DNA from: Cryobacterium lactosi
Lineage (GTDB): Bacteria > Actinomycetota > Actinomycetes > Actinomycetales > Microbacteriaceae
Reading direction: 5' to 3'
Assembly (NCBI RefSeq): GCF_004403945.1
Contig: NZ_SOHM01000031.1
Span: 150,532 to 214,531, forward strand
DNA: 64,000 nucleotides
Under the pieces are notes generated by a model that was not told where the DNA came from, ran no database searches, and worked only from the letters and a program-made list of their open reading frames with translations. A program made the position numbers and the translations under genes. Each line of letters starts with the position of its first letter. Positions within the stretch are counted from its first letter, which is position 1. This document shows, in pieces, positions 25,898 to 34,366 of this stretch.

Positions 25898-27172
25898 GTG
25901 AAAAAGAGCTTGACGGCGATAGTCGCCACAGCAGCAGCGCTCACCGTCGCCCTGGCCGGATGTTCGTCCGGCGGCGGGGGCGGAACATCGGATGACCCGA
26001 ACGCGGAGGTCTCCTTCTGGTCCTTCACCGGGATCAATGCGAAAGACAACGTCGCGGATTACCTCGAAAAGATGCCTGACGCAAAGATCAAGCTGACCGA
26101 GGTCGGCAGCACGACCGAGACCGCTACCGCGCTCACGGCCGCATTGGCAGGCGGCAAGGTGCCCGACCTCATCATGATCCAGAACGACGATCTGCCGAAG
26201 TTCGTCGAGAGCAGTTCCAACTTCCTGGACCTGCGCACACTGGGCGGCGACGACATCGCCGACGACTACCTCGACTGGGCGGCCAGTGCAGCCACCGCAG
26301 AGGATGGTTCCGTTATCGGTATCCCGACCGACGTCGGAGGATTGGGCTTTGCGTACCGCGCTGACCTCTTCGCTGAGGCGGGCCTGCCGACAGAGCCCGA
26401 CGAGGTCGCCGCCATGTGGAAAGACTGGCCCTCTTTCATCGCGATGGGCGAGAAGTACACGGCTGCCACCGGCATGCCGTTCGTGGACAACATCGAGACC
26501 AGCGTCTTTTTCTCGACCGTCAATCAGGTCAGTGAGAAGTACTACTCGCCAGAGGGGGAGCTCGTCTACGACACGAACCCACAGGTGAAGGATGCCTTCG
26601 ACGTCGCTGTGGATACCTACGACGCGGGCATCAGCGCGGGCATCGCGGCGTGGTCGTCTGGCTGGGCTCCTGGGCGGGCGAACGGGGCCTTCGCGGTGAC
26701 CGTGGCCCCGTCCTGGATCCTCTCGGGAATCAAGACCGATGCTCCCGACACCGCGGGCGACTGGCGCATCGCCAGCGTGCCGGGTGTCGGCGGCAACTGG
26801 GGCGGGAGCGTCATCGCCATCCCGGCGCGCGCCGAGCACCCCGAGGCGGCGTGGCAGTACATCAAGACGATGTTGTCGGCCGAGGGCCAGGAGGAGCACT
26901 TCGCGCAGTCCGGTACCTTCCCGGCCGCGACATCGGCCGTGGCAAGCCAGGCGGTCCTCGACTACACCGACCCCTTCTTCGGAGACTCGAAGATCGGCGA
27001 GGTCATGGCGACCTCCGTTCAGCAGTTCCCGTCGTTCTACAACGGCCCTGACACCACCCCGATCAATGGTGCCCTCCTCAACACTCTCGTCGAGGTGGAG
27101 TCCGGCAACGTCACCGCGGGCGAAGCGTGGAAGACCGCCCTCACAACGGCCAAGCAGGCCATCGGCGGCTGA
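25898..27172 (+). CDS. CUT1 ABC sugar-binding lipoprotein
   Basis: A 424-residue extracellular substrate-binding protein. The lipoprotein signal peptide (residues 1-20) ends in LAGC with the lipidated Cys21, followed by a Gly/Ser linker. The mature part is a family 1 extracellular solute-binding domain (VSFWSFTGIN; AALAGGKVPDLIMIQ; YAGISAG-like region; AEHPEAAWQYIKTMLS). GTG 25898 follows GAAGAGG. It feeds two permeases downstream; a strong hairpin after its stop probably allows more binding protein than permease to be made. Predicted ligand: an arabino- or galacto-oligosaccharide, from the regulon shared with GH36/GH127. Confidence 0.93.
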   Translation: MKKSLTAIVATAAALTVALAGCSSGGGGGTSDDPNAEVSFWSFTGINAKDNVADYLEKMPDAKIKLTEVGSTTETATALTAALAGGKVPDLIMIQNDDLPKFVESSSNFLDLRTLGGDDIADDYLDWAASAATAEDGSVIGIPTDVGGLGFAYRADLFAEAGLPTEPDEVAAMWKDWPSFIAMGEKYTAATGMPFVDNIETSVFFSTVNQVSEKYYSPEGELVYDTNPQVKDAFDVAVDTYDAGISAGIAAWSSGWAPGRANGAFAVTVAPSWILSGIKTDAPDTAGDWRIASVPGVGGNWGGSVIAIPARAEHPEAAWQYIKTMLSAEGQEEHFAQSGTFPAATSAVASQAVLDYTDPFFGDSKIGEVMATSVQQFPSFYNGPDTTPINGALLNTLVEVESGNVTAGEAWKTALTTAKQAIGG

Positions 27173-27191
27173 TCGTCCCACCAACCCGAGT

Positions 27192-27218
27192 GGCCCGGCG
27201 CGTGAATCGCGCCGGGCC
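27192..27218 (+). terminator. Intercistronic stem-loop after the binding-protein gene
   Basis: GGCCCGGCGCG (27192-27202) and its perfect complement (27208-27218) close a 5-nt loop, with CCCTTT following. It lies between binding-protein and permease genes, where such hairpins stabilise the upstream mRNA or partly terminate transcription. Confidence 0.75.
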
Positions 27219-27241
27219 GCCCTTTCGACGGAGGTATCCCT

Positions 27242-28201
27242 GTGTCATCGGCGACAGCCACACTCTCGCGCATGAAGCGCAAAGCTCCAGTGCAGAAAAC
27301 CATCCGAATCCGCAACTCGGTCGCCGAGCGGATCGCCCCCTACGCCTACATCGCCCCCTTCTTCATCATCTTCCTCATCTTCGGACTCTTTCCCCTTCTC
27401 TTCACTTTCTATGTCTCGCTGTTCGACTGGAATCCCATCGGGGAACAGACTTTCATCGGCTTCGGGAACTTCGAGCGTTTGTTCGACGACGGACGGTTCT
27501 GGAATGCGCTGCTCAACACATTCGGGATCTTCCTGATCTCGACGATCCCGCAGTTGCTCTTGGCGCTCTTTCTCGCGCACCTGCTCAACCACGCGCGCCT
27601 GCGCTGGGCGAACTTCTTCCGGATGGCACTTCTGGTGCCCTACATCACCTCGGTTGCGGCGACCGCGATAGTCTTCGCGCAGATCTTCGACAAGAACTTC
27701 GGCTTTGTCAACTGGGTTCTCGGGTTGGTCGGGCTCCCGTCGGTGAACTTCCTGGCCACCAACTACGGGTCCTGGATACTCATCTCGGCGATGGTCATGT
27801 GGCGCTGGTTCGGCTACAACACCCTGCTCTATCTGGCGGGGTTGCAGTCGCTGCCCCGCGAGATGTTCGAGGCAGCCTCCGTCGACGGCGCGTCGAGCTG
27901 GCAGCAATTCCGGCATCTGACGATCCCGGCACTGCGCCCCGTCATCGTCTTCACGGTCATCATGTCCACCATCGGCGGGCTGCAGATCTTCACTGAACCG
28001 CTGCTCGTGTCGCCAGAGTCTGGCCTCACCTGCGGCGCGGGTCGACAATGTCAGACGCTGGCGCTCTTCCTCTATGAGCAGGGCTTCGGCCAGTTCCAGT
28101 TCGGCTACGGCTCGGCGATCGGTGTCGTTCTGTTCGTGATCGTCGTTCTCGTGTCGCTGCTCAATTTCTACCTGTCCACACGTACGAGAAAGGCCAACTG
28201 A
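27242..28201 (+). CDS. ABC sugar permease, MalF type
   Basis: A 319-residue inner-membrane permease with six spans. The N-terminal basic stretch is followed by APYAYIAPFFIIFLIFGLFPLLFTFYVSLFDW; the cytoplasmic ATPase-contact (EAA) loop is EAASVDGASSWQQFRHLTIPALRP (about residues 208-231). GTG 27242 follows GGAGG. Its stop shares one base with the start of the next permease (TGATG), so both are made together. No ATPase gene is nearby; a shared MsiK-like ATPase elsewhere is expected. Confidence 0.93.
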   Translation: MSSATATLSRMKRKAPVQKTIRIRNSVAERIAPYAYIAPFFIIFLIFGLFPLLFTFYVSLFDWNPIGEQTFIGFGNFERLFDDGRFWNALLNTFGIFLISTIPQLLLALFLAHLLNHARLRWANFFRMALLVPYITSVAATAIVFAQIFDKNFGFVNWVLGLVGLPSVNFLATNYGSWILISAMVMWRWFGYNTLLYLAGLQSLPREMFEAASVDGASSWQQFRHLTIPALRPVIVFTVIMSTIGGLQIFTEPLLVSPESGLTCGAGRQCQTLALFLYEQGFGQFQFGYGSAIGVVLFVIVVLVSLLNFYLSTRTRKAN

Positions 28202-29106
28202 TGTCAGAAGTGATCGATCAGGCCATCCCGCAGGTGCCGGTCGCACCAGAGGTGAAGCCGGCCCGGGTGCCGAAGCGGCGAGGCTCCGGCGGCAGGGTCA
28301 GCCGGTCCGCGTACGTGTTCCTCGGCATCGCTGTCGTCATATCGGTGTTCCCGCTGTACTACATGTTCGTCATCGCGTCCGCCGGTGCCACGGCCGTGAC
28401 CTCGATCCCGCCACGGCTGTATCCGGGCACGCAATTCTTCGAAGTCGCCGCCAAGGTGTTCGACACCGTCCCGTTCTTCGCCGCCCTGATGAACAGCGTG
28501 TTCGTCTCGCTCACGGTCGCGGTGGTGTCCGCGATCATGTGCGCGATGGCAGGCTTCGCCTTCGCGAAGCTGCACTTCCCCGGCCGGAATCTGTTGTTCC
28601 TCATCGTCATCATGACCATGACGGTTCCGGCTCAGCTCAGCGTGATCCCGCAGTACTTGATCATTTCCCAACTCGGCTGGGTCGACACGCTGCAGGCCAT
28701 CATCGTGCCGGGGCTGGCGAGCGCATTCGGAATCTTCTGGATGCGGCAACACATGTCGACCACGGTCAGTGACGAGCTCATCCAGGCTGCCGTGCTCGAC
28801 GGCGCCAATTCCTGGCAGATGTTCTGGGGGATTGCCTTCCCAGTGGTGCGCCCGGCCGCGTTCGTGCTCGGCCTGATCACCTTCACGGGAGTCTGGAACG
28901 ACTTCATGTGGCCGTTCATCGTGCTGAAATCACCGGAGTTGTTCACCGTGCAGATCGCGCTGAAGCAACTCCAGGCCAACCGCACGATCGATGTGGCACT
29001 GGCCATGGGCGGATCGTTCCTGGCGACCCTGCCGCTTCTGATCGTGTTCTTCTTCGTTGGACGTCGCATGGTCTCGGGGATCATGGACGGGGCATTCAAA
29101 GGCTGA
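28201..29106 (+). CDS. ABC sugar permease, MalG type
   Basis: A 301-residue six-span permease, partner of the preceding one. Hydrophobic start SAYVFLGIAVVISVFPLYYMFV, EAA loop IQAAVLDGANSWQMFWGIAFPVVRP (about residues 196-220), and the typical C-terminus RRMVSGIMDGAFKG. The first 35 residues are a Pro/Arg-rich cytoplasmic tail. Start ATG 28201 overlaps the previous stop. The last gene of the transporter unit; 156 bp then separate it from the GntR regulator. Confidence 0.93.
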   Translation: MSEVIDQAIPQVPVAPEVKPARVPKRRGSGGRVSRSAYVFLGIAVVISVFPLYYMFVIASAGATAVTSIPPRLYPGTQFFEVAAKVFDTVPFFAALMNSVFVSLTVAVVSAIMCAMAGFAFAKLHFPGRNLLFLIVIMTMTVPAQLSVIPQYLIISQLGWVDTLQAIIVPGLASAFGIFWMRQHMSTTVSDELIQAAVLDGANSWQMFWGIAFPVVRPAAFVLGLITFTGVWNDFMWPFIVLKSPELFTVQIALKQLQANRTIDVALAMGGSFLATLPLLIVFFFVGRRMVSGIMDGAFKG

Positions 29107-29246
29107 TACCGCTCGACTCATCGTCGGCCGACCGATCACCGTCGCCGGGACCGGTCGGGGCGGCCTCCGCGACCGGTGCCGGGCCGGGTGAGGCGGACCA
29201 GGTGGCCCGTGGTCGCAATGCCTCGGTCGATAGAGGAGGGGCACAC

Positions 29247-29306
29247 GTGACAGAATTCGCAAATGACCGATCAACATCCCGCTCCGGGGCGCGTGCTGCA
29301 ACGTAA
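29247..29306 (+). other. Leader ORF overlapping the GntR start
   Basis: GTG 29247 has a strong ribosome site (GAGGAGGGG) a few bases upstream and opens a 19-residue ORF (VTEFANDRSTSRSGARAAT) that runs over the start of the GntR gene in another frame. The GntR ATG at 29263 has no visible ribosome site. It may be a coupling leader or mark a frameshifted start; unresolved. Confidence 0.3.
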
Positions 29307-29955
29307 AGTCCTGGCCGACTACGTGTATGAAGAAATCCTCTCCTCTCTGATCGATGGGCGCCGGGAGCCCTCCGCGACGATCAGCATCGACGGCCTGGCG
29401 CGCGAGCTCAACGTTTCACAGACGCCGGTGCGCGAGGCCCTGGCCCGGTTGGAGCACACCGGAATGGTGCGGCGTATCGCACTCAAGGGGTACACCGTCG
29501 CCCCGCTGTCGACTCCGAAGGAGCTGGCCCAGCTGGTTGACGCCCGCATCGTGATCGAACCGACGAACGCCGAGTGGGCGTGCAAACGCGCTACGACCCA
29601 ACTCTGCGACGCGTTGCAGGAAACCATTGACCGTCTCGGGGCGTCGCACACCGGCGCCACCTTTGCGGAGTTCCGTGACTACTGGCAGGCAGATGAGGAT
29701 TTTCACCGCATCATTGCCGAGAACGCCGACAACCCTTTCGTGCTGGCCGCCTTCAAGACCCTCGGGGGCCAGATCCAGCGGTTCAGGTTCTTTGCCGGCA
29801 AGGGTGTGACGGATGCCGACAGCGCGATCCGCGAGCACACCGCCATTCTGCAGGCCTTCCTCGACCGTGATCCGGAGCGGGCGCGAGTGGCAATGGTGGA
29901 GCATTTGGTGGGTGTTCGCGAGCGGTCCGTGCGCGACAGCGGGGGAGTCGAGTAG
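29263..29955 (+). CDS. GntR-family regulator with FCD domain
   Basis: A 230-residue regulator of the FadR/FCD group, which usually senses organic or sugar acids. Winged helix at about 15-82 (LADYVYEEILSSLIDG; ISIDGLARELNVSQTPVREALARLEHTGMVRR), then an all-helical FCD ligand domain with metal-site residues around DEDFHRIIAENADN and IREHTAILQAFLDRD. The upstream in-frame stop limits the start to ATG 29263 or a later GTG. It precedes the sugar-acid operon, whose promoter carries a perfect inverted repeat that is its most likely binding site. Confidence 0.9.
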   Translation: MTDQHPAPGRVLQRKVLADYVYEEILSSLIDGRREPSATISIDGLARELNVSQTPVREALARLEHTGMVRRIALKGYTVAPLSTPKELAQLVDARIVIEPTNAEWACKRATTQLCDALQETIDRLGASHTGATFAEFRDYWQADEDFHRIIAENADNPFVLAAFKTLGGQIQRFRFFAGKGVTDADSAIREHTAILQAFLDRDPERARVAMVEHLVGVRERSVRDSGGVE

Positions 29956-29976
29956 GCCTGAGCCGCCGCCGTCGGC

Positions 29977-30023
29977 TTGACAAGCGCTCTTTGATCGTAG
30001 ATCGTATAGGAAATACGATCTAC
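29977..30023 (+). promoter_or_regulatory. Promoter and perfect 27-bp operator of the sugar-acid operon
   Basis: A TTGACA -35 box (29977-29982) precedes GTAGATCGTAT (29997-30007), mirrored perfectly by ATACGATCTAC (30013-30023) across AGGAA. The repeat covers the -10 area and lies 15 bp before the first gene of the operon. Binding by the adjacent GntR protein is inferred. Confidence 0.75.
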
Positions 30024-30038
30024 ACAACGGAGTGATGT

Positions 30039-31034
30039 ATGCGCTACACAGCCCAAACCTGGCCCATCACTGCAGCACTGCTGCAGTTTCCCGGAACCGA
30101 TGCCCACGGCACCTCGACGCAGGACGCCGATGCAGGCGTCTGGGCGGAGGTCTTCACCGAGGTGAAGGAGGCCGGCTTCGCCAACGTCGACCTCTTCGAC
30201 ACCTGGATTCGCCCCGGGGATCTTTCCAGCGATCGGCTGGATGAACTGGGGGCCACCGCCAGAAGCGTGGGCGTGGGCGCGCCGTCGATCTCCGCCATCC
30301 GTCGCAGCGTCATCGACGAGGCCGGCTGGCAAGACAACCTCGCCTACAGCCATCGCACCCTCGAGGCGGCCGCCCACCTCGGCTGCGAAGTCGTCTCGTT
30401 CGGCCTGCACCAGGCACTGACCCCGGAGCAGAAGAGGCAGCTGTGGTTCTGGACCGTCGAAGGCCACCAGGATCCCGTCGGCGACGCCGAGGTCTGGGGC
30501 AAAGCCGTCACGCGCCTGCAGGAACTCGGCCGCCACGCCGCCGAGCTGGGGCTGCTGATGTCGCTGGAACTCTACGAAGACACCTACCTCGGCACCGGAG
30601 ACTCCGCCGCACAGCTGGTGCAGGACATCGGGTTGACCAACGTGGGGTTGAACCCCGACATCGGCAACCTGGTGCGTCTGCACCGTCCGATCGAAGCCGT
30701 GCAGGAGATGATCGCGAAAACGGTTCCCTACGCCAACTACTGGCACGTGAAGAACTACAGCCGAGACGAGAACCTGGCCCGCAACCAGTTCACCGCCGTG
30801 CCGGCACCGCTGGAGAGCGGCGTGATCAGCTACCGGGAAGCCTTCCGCACGGCACTCTCCTTCGGCTTCCAGGGCATCATCTGCACGGAGCACTATGGCG
30901 GCGACGGCCTCAGCGTCTCGGCCACCAACCAGGCCTACCTGCGAGAGAAGATCCTGCCGAAGACCGAGAACTACGTTCTCGGCACCCCGCTCGTGGCCCA
31001 GGGACGGCAGACGCCGAACGTCGCTTCCGCCTAG
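30039..31034 (+). CDS. Xylose-isomerase-like TIM-barrel protein, candidate beta-keto sugar-acid decarboxylase
   Basis: A 331-residue sugar phosphate isomerase/epimerase-type barrel. Metal-ligand regions are visible: MSLELYEDTYLG (about residues 173-184), VGLNPDIGNLVRLH, YWHVKNYSRD and GIICTEHYGGDG. ATG 30039 follows GGAG by six bases. Family members are isomerases or epimerases, but in D-apionate catabolism a member of this fold is reported to decarboxylate 3-oxo-isoapionate to L-erythrulose. With an erythrulose kinase-like gene and two tetrose-phosphate isomerases next door, that role fits here. It is an inference from context. Confidence 0.75.
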   Translation: MRYTAQTWPITAALLQFPGTDAHGTSTQDADAGVWAEVFTEVKEAGFANVDLFDTWIRPGDLSSDRLDELGATARSVGVGAPSISAIRRSVIDEAGWQDNLAYSHRTLEAAAHLGCEVVSFGLHQALTPEQKRQLWFWTVEGHQDPVGDAEVWGKAVTRLQELGRHAAELGLLMSLELYEDTYLGTGDSAAQLVQDIGLTNVGLNPDIGNLVRLHRPIEAVQEMIAKTVPYANYWHVKNYSRDENLARNQFTAVPAPLESGVISYREAFRTALSFGFQGIICTEHYGGDGLSVSATNQAYLREKILPKTENYVLGTPLVAQGRQTPNVASA

Positions 31035-31148
31035 GCCGGGCACATCCGGCGCGCCTAATGACAACGGCCCCGCTCTACCTCACTGCGCCTTCGGCGCCGC
31101 TTACGCTCGAACGCGGCCGCCGGCGCCCAACCTGTTCAACGGAGAATA

Positions 31149-32921
31149 ATGACACGGATATTTGACGATCCCGCCGCATTCGCCGACGACGCCTTGACCG
31201 GATTCGTCGCAGCCCATCGGCGCTATGTCGCCCGCGTGGACGGTGGCGTTGTGCGGGCCACCGAAATGACCCCCGGGCAAGTCGCTGTCGTCATCGGCGG
31301 TGGTTCGGGACACTATCCCGCCTTCGCCGGCCTGGTCGGCCAGGGTCTGGCCGCCGGTTCGGCCTGCGGCAACATGTTCGCCTCGCCGGCGGCCGCCCAG
31401 ATCTACCGGGTCGCCAAGGCGGCCAACGCCGGAGGCGGAGTGCTGCTGAGCTACGGCAACTACGCCGGGGACGTGCTGCACTTCGGTCAGGCCCAAGACC
31501 GCCTGAACGCGGAGGGTATCCCCACCCGCACGGTTGTCGTCACCGATGACATCGCCAGCGCCCCCGTGGCCGACCTCGACAAACGGCGCGGAATCGCGGG
31601 TGACCTGACGGTCTTCAAAATCGCCGGCGCTGCAGCGGAGGCCGGGCACGATCTCGCCGACATCGAACGGCTGGCCCGCGCGGCCAACCTACGCACCCGT
31701 TCCCTCGGGGTGGCCTTCGACGGCTGCACCCTGCCGGGGGCCGACGAACCCCTCTTCAGCGTTCCCGCCGGCCGGATGTCGCTGGGGCTGGGCATCCACG
31801 GTGAGCCGGGGATCTCCGACCACGACCTGCCCAGCGCCAGCGAGCTGGCCGGACTCCTCGTCAGCCGGCTCCTCGCCGAGAGACCTGCCGGTGCCGGAAA
31901 CCGGGTCGTGCCCATCGTCAACGGTCTCGGCACGGTCAAGTACGACGAACTCTTCCTGCTCTTCGGCAAGATCGAGACCCTGTTGCAGAACGCCGGTCTC
32001 GAGGTCGTCGAACCCGAATGCGGGGAGCTGGTCACCAGCCTGAACATGTCGGGCCTCTCGCTCACCCTGTTCTGGGTCGATGACGAACTGCTCGAGCTCT
32101 GGACGGCGCCGGCCGACACTCCCGCGTTCCGCCGAGGCAACACCACCGCCCGGGCACAGCGCACCTTCGAGCACTCCGCGCCTGACGAAGAAACGGCGAC
32201 GCCACCGGCCACGGATGCCGCCACCAGGCTCGGCGCCGGCGCCCTCACCCTGCTGCGGGCCGCCCAGGCGGTCGTGCTCGAGCACGAGCAGGACTGGGGC
32301 CACCTGGATGCAATCGCCGGCGACGGCGACCACGGTATCGGCATGCGTCGAGGCGTCGACGCCGCTGCGCAGGCCGCGACCGTGGCCGTTCAGGCAGGCG
32401 CCGGTGTCGATCGGGTGCTCGGCCAGGCCGGCGAGGCCTGGGCCGAGAAGGCCGGCGGCACCTCTGGTGCGCTCTGGGGAGCGGCACTATGCGCCACGGG
32501 TCGCTCGCTCGGTGACCGGGAGGGTTACGCCACCGCCGACGCCGTCGACGCGGTCGAATCGTTCAGTTCCGCGATCATCGAGCTGGGCAAGGCCGAACTC
32601 GGCGACAAGACGATGGTGGACGCGTTGCTTCCCTACGTCGCGGCGTTCACGGCCGAAAGCCGTGCCGGCGCATCCATCGTCGACGCCCTCACGGCAGCGG
32701 CCGCGGCAGCGGAGACGGCGGCCGCCGACACGGCCGCGCTGAGCCCACGGCGCGGGCGGGCCCGTCCGCTCGCCGAGCGCAGCATCGGACATCCCGACCC
32801 CGGAGCCGTCTCGTTCGGGCTGATCGCCGCCGGCGTGGCCCGTGCGCACGCCGCTCTCGCGACCCCGGACACCAGCACAACCGACACAGAAGCACCGACA
32901 GCAGAGGACGTGAGCGCATGA
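31149..32921 (+). CDS. DhaK-DhaL fusion kinase, probable erythrulose kinase (LerK-like)
   Basis: A 590-residue ATP-dependent ketose kinase of the dihydroxyacetone-kinase family. DhaK domain (1-330): [19 protein letters not shown] and the substrate-binding His in GLGIHGEPG near residue 217. DhaL domain (355-560): [14 protein letters not shown] with the magnesium-binding Asps and [11 protein letters not shown] linker rich in Thr and Ala joins them. In actinobacterial erythritol and apionate pathways such fusions phosphorylate L-erythrulose; dihydroxyacetone remains possible. ATG 31149 follows GGAG. The stop overlaps the next start (ATGA). Confidence 0.88.
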   Translation: MTRIFDDPAAFADDALTGFVAAHRRYVARVDGGVVRATEMTPGQVAVVIGGGSGHYPAFAGLVGQGLAAGSACGNMFASPAAAQIYRVAKAANAGGGVLLSYGNYAGDVLHFGQAQDRLNAEGIPTRTVVVTDDIASAPVADLDKRRGIAGDLTVFKIAGAAAEAGHDLADIERLARAANLRTRSLGVAFDGCTLPGADEPLFSVPAGRMSLGLGIHGEPGISDHDLPSASELAGLLVSRLLAERPAGAGNRVVPIVNGLGTVKYDELFLLFGKIETLLQNAGLEVVEPECGELVTSLNMSGLSLTLFWVDDELLELWTAPADTPAFRRGNTTARAQRTFEHSAPDEETATPPATDAATRLGAGALTLLRAAQAVVLEHEQDWGHLDAIAGDGDHGIGMRRGVDAAAQAATVAVQAGAGVDRVLGQAGEAWAEKAGGTSGALWGAALCATGRSLGDREGYATADAVDAVESFSSAIIELGKAELGDKTMVDALLPYVAAFTAESRAGASIVDALTAAAAAAETAAADTAALSPRRGRARPLAERSIGHPDPGAVSFGLIAAGVARAHAALATPDTSTTDTEAPTAEDVSA

Positions 32922-33385
32922 GCACCAAGTGGCGCATTGTCATCGGCAACGATGAAGCCGGTGTCCAATTCAAGACCGCCTTGAAACAGCTGCTCGAAGC
33001 GGACGACCGCGTCGAGACCGTCACCGATGTGGGCGTGGGAGAGAAGGACACCACCGCCTACCCGCACATCGCCGTCACCGCGGCGCGCAGGGTCGCTGCG
33101 GGGGAGTTCGACCGGGCATTGCTGATTTGCGGCACCGGGCTGGGCGTGGCCATCTCGGCCAACAAGGTTCCGGGCATCCGCGCCGTCACCGCCCACGACA
33201 GCTACTCCATCGAGCGATCCGTGCTGAGCAACAACGCCCAGGTCCTCACGCTCGGCCAGCGGGTCATCGGCCTCGAACTGGCCAAGAAACTGGTCACCGA
33301 GTGGCTCGGTTACCGGTTCGACGAAAGTTCCGCCTCGGCCGACAAGGTCGCCGCGATCGCATCCTACGAAGTGAAAGAGAGCTAA
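32918..33385 (+). CDS. RpiB/LacAB-family isomerase, probable EryI (D-erythrose-4-phosphate isomerase)
   Basis: A 155-residue sugar-phosphate aldose-ketose isomerase. [15 protein letters not shown] (7-21) and the catalytic Cys in [22 protein letters not shown] are visible. RpiB interconverts ribose and ribulose phosphates, but with a DhaKL-type kinase and a TpiA paralogue beside it, it matches EryI, which turns D-erythrulose 4-phosphate into D-erythrose 4-phosphate. Overlaps the kinase gene by four bases and is followed 4 nt later by the dehydrogenase. Confidence 0.88.
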   Translation: MSTKWRIVIGNDEAGVQFKTALKQLLEADDRVETVTDVGVGEKDTTAYPHIAVTAARRVAAGEFDRALLICGTGLGVAISANKVPGIRAVTAHDSYSIERSVLSNNAQVLTLGQRVIGLELAKKLVTEWLGYRFDESSASADKVAAIASYEVKES

Positions 33386-33389
33386 ACCC

Positions 33390-34340
33390 ATGACACACAC
33401 CATCGCAATCGTCGGATCCGGCTACATGGGCGGCGGCATCGCCCAGGTTCTGGCCCTCGCCGGCAACCAGGTCTACCTCGCCGACATCTCGCTCGAGGTG
33501 ACCGAGAAGAACTACCAGCGTCTCATCGCCGAATCGCGGGATTTCGTCGCGGCCGGCCTCTTCGCCGAGGGTTCCACCGCCCTCCTCGAGGCCAACCTGC
33601 ACGTGGCCGCGACTGTGGAAGACGCCGTCGCCGGCGCCGACTTCATCGAGGAGGCCGTGCCAGAGGTGCTCGCGATCAAGCACGACATCCTCGCCCGTAT
33701 CAGCGCCGCCGCGCGCCCCGAGGCCATCATCGGCTCCAACACCTCCACCATTTCGATCGGCGACATGGCGTCAGCGGTGATCCACCCCGAGCGTTTCCTC
33801 GGTGTGCACTTCTCCAACCCGTCTCCGTTCATCCCCGGCGTCGAGGTCATCCCGCACACCGGCACCGCCGCGGACGTCGTCGACCGGGCCCGCGAGATCG
33901 TGCATTCCACGGGCAAGCAGACCGCCGTGGTGAAAGACGTCACCGGATTCGTGCTCAACCGCCTGCAGTACGCGCTCTTCCACGAAGCCACTCAATTGGT
34001 CGAAGAAGGCGTTGCCACGCCCGACGACATCGACACCCTGGTGCGCACCACCTTCGGGTTCCGCCTGCCGATCTTCGGCCCCTTCGCCATCGCCGACATG
34101 GCCGGACTCGACGTTTACAACTTCTGCTACGCATCGCTGCAGACCGGGTTCCCTGAGCGGTTCGCGACACCGAAGATCCTCACCGATCTGGTGGATGCGG
34201 GAAAGCTCGGCACCAAGTCGGGCGGCGGCTTCCTCGACGTTCCCGCGGAGCGCACGGCGGACCTCATCGCCTACCGCAACAAGGCCTATGTGGCCATGCA
34301 GAAGCTCATCGACGACCTCGGCCCGGCCCCGCTGCACTAG
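33390..34340 (+). CDS. 3-hydroxyacyl-CoA-dehydrogenase-family oxidoreductase, candidate sugar-acid 3-dehydrogenase
   Basis: A 316-residue NAD-dependent dehydrogenase. Rossmann motif IAIVGSGYMGGGIAQVLALAG (5-25), ADFIEEAVPE, SNTSTISI and HFSNPSPFIPGVEVIPH with the catalytic His, then the helical dimerisation domain GFVLNRLQYALFHEATQLVEEGVA. The family includes L-gulonate 3-dehydrogenase (lambda-crystallin), which oxidises a sugar acid at C3. No other fatty-acid genes are near, so a sugar acid is the better substrate here. The product, a beta-keto acid, would be decarboxylated by the barrel protein encoded two genes upstream of the operon's isomerase. Confidence 0.85.
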   Translation: MTHTIAIVGSGYMGGGIAQVLALAGNQVYLADISLEVTEKNYQRLIAESRDFVAAGLFAEGSTALLEANLHVAATVEDAVAGADFIEEAVPEVLAIKHDILARISAAARPEAIIGSNTSTISIGDMASAVIHPERFLGVHFSNPSPFIPGVEVIPHTGTAADVVDRAREIVHSTGKQTAVVKDVTGFVLNRLQYALFHEATQLVEEGVATPDDIDTLVRTTFGFRLPIFGPFAIADMAGLDVYNFCYASLQTGFPERFATPKILTDLVDAGKLGTKSGGGFLDVPAERTADLIAYRNKAYVAMQKLIDDLGPAPLH

Positions 34341-34366
34341 ACCCCGGTCACCCGGAGGCCTCGACC

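Noticed and set aside
29703-31064. 453-codon antisense frame over GntR and the TIM-barrel gene
   Set aside because: No domain signature; it covers the perfect operator and two clear sense genes.
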